Below are positions 23,265-34,754 of a stretch of 64,000 nucleotides of DNA, in pieces. The notes under the pieces are model-generated. The model was not told the origin of the DNA. It ran no database searches and saw nothing but the letters and a program-made list of their open reading frames with translations. Both the position numbers and the translations under genes were made by a program. Source of the DNA: Beroe forskalii (taxonomy: Eukaryota > Ctenophora > Nuda > Beroida > Beroidae); the NCBI GenBank assembly GCA_011033025.1, contig WFMF01000575.1:1-64000 (forward strand), written 5' to 3'. Each line of letters opens with the position of its first letter. The first letter of the stretch is position 1.

Positions 23265-26200
23265 GGGTGGGGGTGCCCTAAACATGTTCGGATCTCACAT
23301 CATCGACTTGCTGTCCTTCATCCTCAGTGATGCTAAGGTAATTCTACGTATTATATAAAGGACGATGCAGATCCTAACAGAAAGAAGGTAGAAACCTAGT
23401 ATCTAGTTTTAAGTAACATGGATGGCATTACCTGCTCTGGTTAGATATCCGAAATTATCAATTCTATGTGAAGTTAGATAGGTTGACTGCAGAGATTTTG
23501 GGTTTGTTGGAAGCAATAAAACACCAGAATAGTAATACAGAGGAAGGCAAACTCAAAATAAAGATTAGATACAGTTTGTTCACAATAAAACTAATACTAT
23601 CTACAGAGCCAATCTGACAATTTACTATTTTTGAAATTAGCTCTCGCTGAATTTCCAAAAAAAAATATCATACAAAGTTCATTCAACTTTCACACATATA
23701 AAGTATCAGGGATATAAGGAGAAGAGAGATCTATATAAGTTCAGACTCCCAATGTATTCCAGCTATGGAAGTAGTTATAATAAGGTCGAACTCTTATTAA
23801 AGTATTAAGTAAGATTTAGATTGTGGAGGAAAGCTACTACCTCAAGCTCTCGTAAAGCAAGATACTGAACCCCGCGCAAGAGAAATAGGTGGGTAGGGTG
23901 ACGTCTTTATCATATCATGATGTACTGAGTTGATGACTTTGAACCGCCTATTGCTCGTGGGCAGCGTTTGGATAGCTTTCATCCTGAGCCAAATTCTTTT
24001 TCTCCTCCCGTTAAAAAGATATATATACGTCCTAAGTGGTCACCTTAACTCTTAGCCAAGATTAAAAATAAAACACTTGTTATCACCAGGCTAGCCAGGC
24101 TAGGCTCATACCCGAACAACTACTGGGACAACTGATGGCTTTATACCTTAAGGATAATCAAGGCATTTCCTTGTGTTTGACATTTAGACCCCAACTAATC
24201 GTGACATGACGCGTCACGTCACGCGTCACGTCATGCGTCCCCTGTTCTAACTAATCGTGACGTTACGCGTCACATCATGCGTCATGTCACGATTAGTTAG
24301 AACAGGGACGCGTCCGAAGAAAATCCTAACTAATCGTGACGTGACGCGTCACGTCACGATCTCGCGCGCGCATTTCTTCCGGATTTTGACTCAGGATATC
24401 AATGAGCAGAGCGAGATCTAGTGTCAAATAAAGAAACAAGAAGTAACTTCATATGATTTCTGACAAGTTACAAGACAAAAGGTCTTTAACCTTTTAACAA
24501 CTCAAGGTGAAAGTGAAAGGTTCAACTTAGACCTGTTTTATTTGCCCGAAAATACTGCAATAACGCATCAACTTCATATAATCAAGCTATTGATTGTCAG
24601 CAAAATTGAGCGAAAAATCAAAATTACGAAGGCAGAACCGGAAACTACACAGTACACAGAGCAAGGACAAACAACATATCAGATAGCAACAAAAGAGAAA
24701 TGGTGTCTGGTGATGGTAGGCGTTGACCCCTGCTGTAGACTGATCAGGTGACCTATGTCTCATATCACCCGCCCTTGCATTATTGCATGATACAGGTTAC
24801 CTGATCTCTGATCAGTCTACAGCAGGGGTCAACGCCTACCTCATCACCAGACGCCATTCCTCTTTTGTTGCTATCTGATATGTTGCTTGTGCTTTCTCTG
24901 TGTACTGTGTTGCCGTTGTCCCTTCGCATTATTGATTGATGACAACCGATAGCTTGATTATATGAAGTTGATGCGTTATTGTAGTATTTTCGGGCAAATA
25001 AAACAGGTCTAAGTTAAACCTTCCACTTTCACCTTGAGTTGTTTAAGACCTCTTGTCTTGTGACTTGTCAGAAATCATATGAAGTTACTTCTTGTTTCTT
25101 TATTTGACACTAGATCTCGTTCTTCTCAATCTGGAAGAAATGCGCGCGCGAGATCGTGACGTGACGCGTCACGTCACGATTAGTTAGGATTTTCTTCCGA
25201 ACAGGGGACGCGTCTCCCGTTCTAACTAATCGTGACATGACGCGTGACGTGACGCGTCACGTCACGATTAGTTAGAACAGGGGACGCATGACGTGACGCG
25301 TGACGTGACGCGTCATGTCACGATTAGTTGGGGTCTTAACACGTGTTGTCACCAGGTGGACTCCGTGCAGGGCACGTTAAAGAACTTCGTACGTCAGAAC
25401 GACAACATTAACGGGTGGCGGTCTATCACGGCGGATGACGTGTGTAACTTTCAGGTTTGTGCCTTGCAGGGGACTACACACCCCTAAGGGCTTATGTGGA
25501 GCCCCCAAAGGGGACCACACGCCCCATAAGGTTTATTACTTCCCCACCCGTATGACCCCCAAGAAATATCGTAGGGGAGTTTAGGCCCTATTACCTCACA
25601 AATTTATTTGATGGAATACTTGAAATTGAAATCATTGATTAGAATAGGGAGAATAGTTAATTGATGATACCATTGCCAGGGGATGAAGTGGTGAATTAAT
25701 GAATCATTTTGATGTTTTAAAAGTGTTGAGTCATTAACATGGTTTAGAGTGCTGATATGATGACGAAACTATCATAGTTTCGAGTGGTGATTTGATGAAG
25801 TCATCAAGTTTGTATTTTTCATCAATGTTTATGATAATTCATTAATGTTAATGATAATTAACAAGTATTAGGACTGTCCATGATATTTGGTGTCCCTCAT
25901 TCTTCTATTCGTGTATCATTATATCACACTTCAGTCGCACACTGTTCTGTTGCTTCAGTAGTAGGTCCAATGTGCCCCCTCAGTTGCATCATCCTGATGT
26001 TCTCTGGTTCTACTGCTGTTGTGCAACAGATTGCATTCTTGAAAAGACGAAGCCGCTCGAGGAGAAACATTCTGAAGCTTCTTACTGTGAGACTGTAGAT
26101 GTAGAAGTTCGCCATAACGTTTATTTTTATAGTGTACAGGGATACATCGTGTATCTTAAATGCTAAATCCAAATCTCTTGAATCAAAAGCGATGCTTACC

Positions 26201-29200
26201 ACTATCCAAGGCAGGACAGTGATAGTGAAAACTACAGCAGTAGCTATTACTGTCATTAGTCCCTCCCACCTGACACGATCTCCACGCTGTCTCACCACCT
26301 TGCAAGCCTCATATATCAGCCATCCTGATGTGAAGATGACTACTAGAAGTAGAAGCATAAGTATGATCATATTCCACCTTTCCGTCACATCAAGTGATAC
26401 CCGTGAAGAATCTATAAATTCAGAATACATTATCGGGAGTCCATAGTTCAGCAGAGACAATACCCAGATAATAGCACATACTAGATGACCCTTACTCTTA
26501 GTCCAGAGACGTGCACGAAAAGGGTACTTGATAGTCAGGAGCTTTATTGTGGTTAATGCAGCTGTAAGGAAGAAGCTAGAATAGATACTGAACACATAAA
26601 CATGTTCTCCAACCACATAATAGAATATCCACAGTTCTTGCAGTTCCCCCCATTCAGTTAAGTCAACTATGAGTTCTATGGTGTTCATGCAGCTGGTAAT
26701 GAGATCACACACTGCCAAATGCTGTATCACTGTCACCATGGTTTTGTTGAAAGTGAACGCATTGTATTTTATCGATGCTACCAAGATAGTTGTATCTCCC
26801 AGGAAGGAAGATAAGATCACGAAGATGTTGTAGGAAATAGAGAGAATGGCCTCTGTATACGGGTCCATCGTACCTGTAATATTGAGTTCAGTTGGTAGAG
26901 AAATGTATTAATTGCCAGATATTTACTGGAATATGTTATCAAAGATCTAAACTAAGGTTAAGGTAGCTGTAAGGTCGTAAGGAAGAAGCTTGCAGTCATA
27001 CTGAAGTCGTAGACGTGTCTTCCAACGTGAACATAGAATTTCCTCAGTTCCTCCAAACCAGATTCATTGAATATAATGAGTGTTATGGTTTACAGCTGGT
27101 AATGAGATCACACACTGCCAAGTGCTGTATCACTGTCACCCTAGGTTTGTTGAGAGTGAACGCATTGTATTTTATCGATGCTAACAAGATAGTTGTATCT
27201 CCCAGGATGGAAGATAAGATCACGAAGACCCTTATAGTCTAACATACCTGTTATTGATAAGTTGATAATGTTTACTGGATTTTGTTACTAGAAATCTAAA
27301 CTACAGTTTATTATCTAAACTACAGTTTATTTGATTGTTTCTGGACCCATATCAATGAAACTATTTTGAATGATTAATAAAGAACTAGAAGTAGAAACCA
27401 TATTACAGGCGCCGCAAAACAAATTTGCAGGAGTTGCAAAATGAGGAGAACTGCGCTACTATCTAATGAAGTGATATTAAATATCAATCTTCCAGAATTC
27501 CTGAATAATACCTAGCCCTTCTTAATATAAATGGCTGCGTAGGCTCATACCATCGTCAAAATCATGTAGAATTGGTTAAGATTTATACGAGAAAATAATC
27601 GACATTTGATTCGAGAAGCGGTAGAGATTTAGTCGTAGAGACTCGGTCGTAATTCAAGACAAAAATTTTACAAATATACAAAGGATTCATGATTTTCTAT
27701 CTATTTAAAGCAGCCAATTGATCATTTGAATGGTTAACAAGAAGGAATTAAGAAAATTAATAAAAGTAGTAAACGGACAAAATTTACAATTCATACAACT
27801 GCGCTACAATCTAACGTAGTGATCAATTATATAAACAGGTCTTTTCCTAAATCATATCCTACTACCTGAATGAATGATCGTCAATGAAAATTTCACCGAT
27901 GATTTGTTAGTATTTCCGTGGAATGTTTACTTTTTAGACCTGATATCAATTGCGGTATCATCCAATCACAATACTTATATCTCAACTGAGTAGCTAAGCT
28001 CTGTTAATAGCTTCTAGTTTTGGGCGAAACCATTAGGTAATCATTGGAAAAATCTTTGATAATATTGCTATTTCTCTATTCGTTTTGTCAATACTGGTTC
28101 ACATGAGCTTCTAAAGTTCAGTGGTTGAGTAACTTGAATTGTTCCGTATTGGAAGGAGGAAGGATGATTTGTTAGGATGTCATGAAATGTTCAGATCTGA
28201 TTTTATTAGACGTTGACGAATCATTCAATAGTTCAGTCGCCTTACAAATATATCTCTGAGTAGCTGAATTTCTCTTGAAAAGTTGAAATAAACAACTTTT
28301 GGATAGAACCATTATGCTATTATGCAAATTTGGGATTTCACTATAAAGTCCCCATATTTTTGCATCCCATATGATTTCAATGTGATGTCATTATCACACG
28401 TTAACGAGGTAACATAAGTAAAAATCTCCCAAAATTTTGATCCCTAAAATCACGATCCCCAGTCTAATTAAGTAATTATTTTCCCACATAAATATATGTC
28501 TCGTAAACACTATTTCCTTTTCAGTTGATGTTCAAGTCTCACAAGAATAACCCCTACGCGGTGAATGATGGGCTCGTAGCATGGGTATGTCACATGTCAC
28601 ACAGTATGTCACATGTCAATAGTTTGTATAATGTATAGTCACCTGCCCTCTGCTATTTAGACTATTTGGCACGCCAACATATCAGCCTCGCCGCTCGCGG
28701 CACGACCGCATGGGTATGTCACATGTCACACAGTATATCACATGTCACACTGTATGGGTAGGTCACACAGCACTACTTTATACAATCAAACTTGAGGAAA
28801 AGCGATGGAAGATAATAGTTGAGCTCATAAAACATGTTGAAATCGCCTATGCACGATCTAAAGTTTTTAAACCTCAATCAATAGCCTTTTACTTGTGTGT
28901 TTTGATAGAATCTATGTAGAAAGTTGACGCGCGAACAGGAAATCCGCACGTCTTTTTCGAGCCTCTGGTAATCGAGCGATCTGCACACATACTACTAAAC
29001 TGTTAAACTATGAGTACATCAATTCCCAATCGCTCTGACAAGAATGAAATGCTGATATACTGAATTAAACTCTCATTAAAATGAGGCAGAAATCTTTCGT
29101 TTTACACATCATCAGTGCCTATAATAGGTACTAAACTAACATGAAGATACCCCAGGTCCACCAAACGACCGGTTACGATTTATTTATTTACTAAACGGTT

Positions 29201-30583
29201 TCCGTTGGCTGAAAACGCCCGGTTAACCGGTATTTCGGTTTCGGTTCGGTTAACCGGTCGTTTCCTACCCAGGTCCACATCAGTATGCTACATCCGGACC
29301 GGGTGTTCAAGCAGGAGTTAACCGTGGTAACAGAGAAAGCGTCTCTAGTTCTGGATAACTGTGAGCTACGAGTCATGCCTTATCAGTAAGTCATGTCTTT
29401 CATAGCAGGATCAGGTGCATAGCCAGGTTTCTAGAAAGGGGTCGGCGTGTTACATTCAAAACCTTTTCAATGACTTATTTTACTTGGCTCCATTAAATTT
29501 ACTTGGCCTCATTAAATTTGACTTTGTTTGTGACTTTCTTTAAACCCATCTCCAGGGCTGACTGTGTTAACGGTGTCATAGGAGAATACGTTATCCAATC
29601 TTCAGAGAAAGCAAAGTTTACATGCTCAGGTGGGGTATTTGATTAATTTAATTAATTTAGTTAAATAAATTTAATTAATTAATTTATTAAATTGTTAATT
29701 ATTATTCTTGCAGGAAAGATTGTTATCATGTTGACCAAGTATACGACTTTCAAATTCTAAGAAATTTCTCTCAAAAATTTTTCGCCCTCTACTCTCTAGA
29801 TGAAAGTATGAACTACAGAAATTCACATAAATTTATTTTCATTAACAATGCTTCTTTGGCAAGTGTGCAGATTGCTCAAAAATGAATCCTCGAAAACGTT
29901 AGATACTAACAATTGCGCGCGCAACTCTACACAAAAGTAAGTTTCTGCTGTGTAGAATTGCGTGAAATTGTTAGTATCCAAAGTTATCGAGCACTCCTTT
30001 TCGAGCAATCTGCACACATATGCGGTAAGTTTACCCACAGGATACAGGTCCGTTTTCATATCAACCAATCAGGATACGAGTTGATCGTGAACTCGCACGC
30101 TGATTGGTCAATGTCATATGTTTTTCAGATCAGCCGCCGGGTGCCCCGGTGCCGTACATTCTTGGTATGAAATACTTCATTGATACTATCGATATTCACA
30201 AGCTTCCCACACCATACGACGAGTAAGCGATTTATTTATAATTTAATTAAAAATCTAGTTGAAAAAAGTTTAAATTTATAATGAAAATTTTAATAGAATT
30301 ATACTGAAAAATTGAATCGTAAATATTTCATACCAAGTTTTTCAACCAAGTTTTTCAACTTTTATAAAACTTTAAACCTCTATATTTCAGGCAGCCAAAA
30401 ACCCGCCTAAAGTTCCTCCAACACATTGTCCGGGTAATAGAAAAGATCCGAGATTCGAGTGATCAGCGACAACGGCGCTGGATTTCTATAGACGCTAAGG
30501 ACACTAAGGTTCATGAGTCAAAGAATAAACGGGGTTCTAGTAGTAAGGGCAAAGTGTCGTCTTCGACTCTCAGTACGACATGA
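23265..30583 (+). CDS. Unrecognised multi-exon gene, C-terminal part
   Basis: I do not recognise the protein. Exons 23265-23337, 25356-25454, 28525-28584, 29273-29385, 29556-29629, 30129-30222 and 30391-30583 join in phase and end at TGA 30581. The conceptual product (about 230 residues) has a leucine-rich start (DLLSFILSDAK), a central segment with ELTVVTEKASLVLDNCELRV and PPGAPVPYILGMKYFIDT, a basic helix (RLKFLQHIVRVIEKIRD) and a Ser/Lys-rich tail. No signal peptide or membrane helix is evident in this part. Phase consistency across six junctions and good splice sites argue for a real, constrained gene. Its introns house a 1.15-kb foldback element, a receptor gene on the opposite strand and one arm of the inverted duplication. 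The 5' end is missing or unrecognised. Confidence 0.6.
23869..23968. repeat. Foldback element, family D copy 2
   Basis: Starts ccccgcgcaagagaaatagg and ends gaaccgcctattgctcgtgg, with ttgatgac inside; matches the copy at 8588. Confidence 0.65.
24187..25335. mobile_element. 1.15-kb foldback transposon with TTA target duplication
   Basis: Two arms (24187-about 24755 and about 24790-25335) are near-complete reverse complements around a short loop near 24770. The termini are GACCCCAACTAATCGTGAC and its complement, flanked by TTA on both sides, as expected for PIF/Harbinger-type elements. Subterminal regions repeat CGTGACGCGTCACGTCACG and CTAACTAATCGTGAC several times. No transposase frame is present, so it is non-autonomous. 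It lies in an intron of the gene at 23265-30583. Confidence 0.8.
25924..26868 (-). CDS. Rhodopsin-like G-protein-coupled receptor, single coding exon
   Basis: Paralogue (314 residues) of the receptor at 20636, in inverse orientation. It has the same TM2 HLAVCDL with Asp, the same KYPFR after TM3 in place of DRY, RQRGDRVRWEG in the third loop, NVMANFYIYSLTVRSF in TM7 and ICCTTA in the tail. The ATG follows an acag|gtacg acceptor context, implying a 5' UTR intron. Full length and open. It converges tail-to-tail with the left copy inside the loop of the inverted duplication, and lies in an intron of the unrecognised + gene. Confidence 0.85.
   Translation of the reverse strand: MDPYTEAILSISYNIFVILSSFLGDTTILVASIKYNAFTFNKTMVTVIQHLAVCDLITSCMNTIELIVDLTEWGELQELWIFYYVVGEHVYVFSIYSSFFLTAALTTIKLLTIKYPFRARLWTKSKGHLVCAIIWVLSLLNYGLPIMYSEFIDSSRVSLDVTERWNMIILMLLLLVVIFTSGWLIYEACKVVRQRGDRVRWEGLMTVIATAVVFTITVLPWIVVSIAFDSRDLDLAFKIHDVSLYTIKINVMANFYIYSLTVRSFRMFLLERLRLFKNAICCTTAVEPENIRMMQLRGHIGPTTEATEQCATEV
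26960..27247 (-). pseudogene. Truncated receptor copy (TM1-TM3)
   Basis: Minus-strand similarity to the receptors covers GDTTILLASIKYNAF, HLAVCDLITSC and then breaks by frameshift and stop. It ends in the TM3 region, where the 5' flank of the complete receptor begins. Together they form a tandem pair on the right side of the inverted duplication. Confidence 0.8.
27430..28950. repeat. Right arm of inverted segmental duplication
   Basis: Inverse counterpart of 16368-17890. It includes repeat A copy 3 (27785-28250, minus orientation) and the functional exon 28525-28584 of the unrecognised gene. The inner end continues into receptor 5' flank (gcggcgcctgtaatat) that is also found before the left receptor at 20440. 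Confidence 0.8.
28579..28748 (+). repeat. Exon end plus donor duplicated 129 bp downstream
   Basis: GCATGGGTATGTCACATG, spanning the last coding bases and donor of exon 28525, recurs at 28708 with the same downstream bases (tcacacagtat). Further GTCACATGT units lie between and after. Confidence 0.75.
29160..29264. repeat. Small foldback with AACCGG cores
   Basis: aaacgaccggtta at 29163 pairs with taaccggtcgttt near 29250; the interior has several cggtttcggtt units. It ends about 9 bp before the acceptor of exon 29273. Confidence 0.6.
29868..30022. repeat. Foldback in intron of unrecognised gene
   Basis: Inverted pair agttagatactaacaattgcg / cgtgaaattgttagtatcc, with outer ends gtgtgcagattgctc / gagcaatctgcacac. 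The outer ends resemble the dispersed gagcgatctgcacac segment near 28978. Confidence 0.65.
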
Positions 30584-31359
30584 TTAATATGTATTTGATT
30601 TCATTTGATTATTGTATAATTTAAATTATTGCACTATATATACCAGTTATGAGGATGTTTTGCTATATTTTGAAAACTTTCAAAATATTTTTACCTTAAG
30701 TTGTTCTGAAAAATTTGTAAACCCTTTTAATATTTTAAATTTCTGATGGCGTATTTTTTGATCAAGAGATCGAATATAATAGCCCCCGCTCATGAAAATT
30801 TTATTATCTCCATCATTAATATTTACTCTCTAAGATATTGCTACCAATCTAGTTTATTTGCTTGCACTAAAAGCAAACTAGCGACAATTCTGATGAAATT
30901 CCGCGAGAACTCAAGAAGAAGGAAAGAATAAGAAAGCTTACTTGATCAATATTCCCATTCATGATTAATTGCATTATTTTGTTTAATTTAATTTCAAACT
31001 TTTACGATAAATTAATTTCATGTCAATTTATTGATCACAATTCGGTGCAATTTGAAATGTCTTGTTCACGATTTATATCTTGTTGTTTTTTGCATGACAA
31101 GTTCATGTTTTAACTATGTGAAAGTTCATAAACTTAGTACAAATTGAAAAAAGATAATTCATCGACGCTTTTCTTATTAGGATGGTAAGATTGTATAAAA
31201 TTTCAAGGACGAGAACAATGTATGAGGTTGAAGTTTAAACTGATTCGAGAGAGTTGTTCATCAGAAGATCTTTTGGAAATCTTGTGATTATTACCATCAT
31301 GTTACGTAATCTACTCCGCAAACGACCCATGATAATCTCCCCCTCACTAGCTGAGCACC
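30584..31359. other. Intergenic spacer
   Basis: AT-rich sequence between the stop of one gene and the ATG of the next; nothing recognised. Both genes read on +. Confidence 0.4.
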
Positions 31360-32248
31360 ATGTCAAAACGACGGAACGAAGACCCGCCCGCCAGTGCGTC
31401 TAACAAGAAGTTAAAACTCTCGGCTCCCGGCTCACTGGATCATATGACACTACCGGAGGAACTGGAAGGGAAGGTGGATTTTAAGCCTGGATTTAAGACG
31501 GCCGATGGTAGACCCTGGAGTGTTAAGGTAGTCCATCTTTCTTTATTCTTTTTTTTCCATCTTTCTACGATGGCCTCAGACGTTGATCAATCAATTCGCA
31601 CCAGAGCGATAACGGAATCCGAGCTATGTCAAATTTCGGAAGTTTGACTACGTCAACCTTACCCTTTGAAACTTACAAAGTGTAAGGTTAGATGATGACT
31701 TTTTCTGCTGAGTATTCCCTCTAAATTTAATTTTTCAAGGACTGAAGGAGCATTTTGTTATTATGGACCTAGAATTTGGAATAGTTTGCCTTACTCCCTA
31801 AGAAGTATACCAGATACCTGATATTTCAGAGTTTAAAGTTCGTTCGAAAACAAACTATTTTGAATTGGCTTTTAATAATGGTGTTTAGTGATTTTGAAAC
31901 TTTTTGGCTTTCTTAACACTTCAGGTATTATCTCAAGTGATTGTGACTCTATACTTCTATAGAAATCATAGTCTTCAGTTTAAATTTAGGTCACGCTTAA
32001 ATGGCTAAAATATTTCCCTCTCAGATATTTATTTGACAATGTCTAAGCGTGTAAGAAATGATTTAATTTATTTATTTACATAACTCACCAATCAGCGCTC
32101 GATTCGACTGTCAGCTACCATGCTGATTGGTCAATGTCAAAGAAAGATATATGCAGGCTCTTATATTTGTCGAAACAGCCATACGGAAAATCAATTATTT
32201 TCCAGATTGTATCGTGGAACGTGAACGGAATTCGGGCAGTATCAAAAA
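31360..32248 (+). CDS. APEX1-like AP endonuclease, first two exons only
   Basis: Exo III-family apurinic/apyrimidinic endonuclease for base-excision repair in the nucleus. Exon 31360-31527 starts at ATG (MSKRRNEDPP) and encodes a Lys/Arg-rich nuclear-type tail (NKKLKLS) followed by VDFKPGF. Exon 32206-32248 gives IVSWNVNGIRAVSK, the first beta-strand and Asn motif of the fold (WNVNGIRA). Splice sites (AAG|gta, tccag|ATT, A|gtaag) are good. The catalytic remainder (LQET, NVYVPN, GDLNV, SDH) was not found up to 42 kb, where a gene on the other strand begins. Either the rest lies beyond a very long repeat-filled intron or the gene is truncated. Confidence 0.6.
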
Positions 32249-32409
32249 GTAAGAAGACTTTCCTGACGAATGCAAGTTAGTTAATCTTACTATATATAAT
32301 GCGTGTTGTTAATATATATATATATATATGTGCTGGCAGGCGTTGTAGGCAACGAAATTATTCTTAGTCGTGTTGCAAAACTTTATAATAAATCAGAAAA
32401 ATAATGAGA

Positions 32410-32860
32410 AATTTTTCGGCCACTGAGGCGGAGACCACGCCCTTTTTTCCGCAAAATTGAACTTTCAATTTTTCAAAATTCCCTTCGCCATTGAGTTGCT
32501 CATGATGAATAAAAATTTTTGAGAATTTTGTCCATTGGGTCGAGGGGCGTAGCCACGCCCTTTTTCCGCAAAATTAAACTTTTCAATTTTTCAAAAATTC
32601 CTTCGCCATCGAGTTCCTTATGATGAATACTAATTTTGAAATTTTGTCCGAATTATTAAATCCTGAGGGGCGTGGGAGGCCGCCCGCAAAATCAAAAGTT
32701 TCGAATTTTTTCAAAATTCCTTCGTGGAGTTGCTTTATGATGACTAAAGGTTTGAGAATATTGTCGGCAATATTGGATTACTGTTGGGGCGGTGCTTTTT
32801 CACAGAAATTAAAGTTTCGTTCCCCTCAAAACTGAAATCACTTTGGGGACATGTACAATG
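32410..32860 (+). repeat. About 105-bp tandem repeat, four degenerate units
   Basis: Units contain CGCAAAATTGAACTTTCAA, AAATTCCTTCGCCAT and GATGAATA...TTTGAGAATTTTGTC. The four units become progressively degenerate to the right. No gene. Confidence 0.7.
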
Positions 32861-33300
32861 TTATTTCGCCGTCCGTAGGATAACAATAGTATTAATAATA
32901 ATAATAATAAGTGCAATTTATACACCGCAATTAAGCTTCAAGCCTATACTCAGCAGTGTTCAATTTCTAAAAATGCTACAGAAAGATATGATCCCAAATG
33001 GTTAATTCGTTGTTGGTCAATGTTAGTTAGTTATTAACGTTAGTCATTCAATGTAACTTGTTATCAAGTTATCATTGAGTAACAATGTTACTCAATCAAT
33101 GTTAATTAGTCAATGTTAGTTAAGTAGTGAGGCAATGTTGGTTAGTCAAAGTTAATCAGTCAATGTTAGTCAGTGAGTGAGTAAGTCAATGCAAGTTAGT
33201 TCTCATTCACGTTAGTTAGTTAGTTAGTCGATGTTAGTTAGACACTAAGTCCATGTTTGTCGGTAAGTCAATGTTAGTTATCAGTGTTAGTTATCAGTGT
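32861..33300 (+). repeat. Microsatellite and TCAATGTTAGTTAG minisatellite
   Basis: An AAT run at 32893-32911 is followed at 33015-33300 by loosely repeated tcaatgttagttag units of 12-20 bp. No coding signal. Confidence 0.7.
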
Positions 33301-33720
33301 TAGTTCCGATGGCGTGCAAATTTTCTACTCAATCGGCCAAAGCTTTTCGATTTCGGATCTTGGGTGCCTCAGAAATGAAGACACGCCTGGATCACTGTTT
33401 TGAGGGGTAAAAATAGGGTTTTTTGGATTTTACAGGAAAACAAAGGAAAACTGGCGAATATCATTGGTTCAGTGGTTTCAGGCGCATAATTTATGACCAG
33501 ATACACTTCTATTTGACCACCCATGAGACATTTACGCCCAATAAGGGGCGGAAAAGGCAGTTTTAAGCCCAAAAACGCGATTTTAACCCCCACAACAGAC
33601 AGAAAATACGATTTCGGGATTCTGAAGTATGGTATGTCTTTCTTAGGTCGTCCATGGATGGCGTGCAAATTTTCAGCTCAATCGGCCAAAGCTTTTCGAT
33701 TTCGGACCTTGGGTGCGCTC
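33301..33720 (+). repeat. Direct repeat pair (about 65 bp, 350 bp apart)
   Basis: GATGGCGTGCAAATTTTC...CAATCGGCCAAAGCTTTTC at 33308-33372 recurs at 33655-33718. The unit between and outside is unrecognised. Confidence 0.75.
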
Positions 33721-33959
33721 CTAAGTCCCCTCCATTCAGCCCCCGGTCAAAATATTTATGATGAAAAAGTATGACTTTAAGTCCCCCCCATTCAGACAGT
33801 TAGACAGTATTCTGCCCCCAAGATATTCAAGATGAAAAGTTCCCCGCATCGCTATCAAATCACTAAGTTTGCTTGTGACTAACATTATAACTGATAATAC
33901 ATTCGTACTTTGAGACTCCGCGCAAACTTTGTAAGTCAAAGTTATGGTGACTCAGTATG

Positions 33960-34460
33960 ATCATTAAATTTGTAGGGCGATTGAACTATTGAATGATACG
34001 TCAACGTCAAATAAAATCAGGTCTAAAAATTTCACGACATCCTAACAAATCATCCTTCCTCCTTCCAATACGGAACAATTCAAGTTACTCAACCACTGAA
34101 TTTTAGAAGCTCATGTGAACCAGCACCTATTGACAAAACAAATAGCAATATAATCAATTTAAAAAAATTACATGATGGTTTCGCCCAAAAGTTATTAGTT
34201 TTGACAAAGTTTTAGCTACTCAGTGAGATATTAGTATGGTGATTGAATGATACGACACATGATGTCAGGTCTAAACAATAGAATTAATTCCACGGTAATC
34301 CTTAACAAGAGTAACAGATCATCGGTGAAATTTCCATTGACGATCATTCATTCAGGTAGGATATGATTCAGGAAGAGCCCTGTTTATATATCACTAAGGA
34401 GCGCAGTTCTGTTCATTGTAACTTTTGAACTTTCTTCTATAAATTTGTTAATCCTTCTTA
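33960..34460 (+). repeat. Interspersed repeat A, copy 4 (interrupted by LINE)
   Basis: Matches copy 1 from gcgattgaactattgaatga to the gttaatccttctta end, where the LINE 3' tail begins. The repeat resumes after the LINE at about 38700 (cataaatccgttg). Confidence 0.75.
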
Positions 34461-34754
34461 ATAATAATAATAATAGTATAATGGCAGCATAGCCATCTCA
34501 ACTCTCACATAATAAACAGTGAACCTCGACCCCATTCCAAATCATACGGTTGATTTATTTTGTTTGATTGATAGCATACATATGAATGTTCTGATTTAAT
34601 CATTTTACATTAATTTTTTTGATTTTTGCTATAATTGGGTTATTGAGCATAAAATTGGCATACGAATCATGACTATAATCATTAATTTTAGACAGAAGCA
34701 TTGGGCTTAGTTCCCAGAAATGACCAATAGTGATGCCATCCTTTAAGCAGCTTT

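Noticed and set aside
33369..33774. Frames on both strands of about 80-100 residues
   Set aside because: They coincide with the direct-repeat pair at 33301-33720 and match no family.
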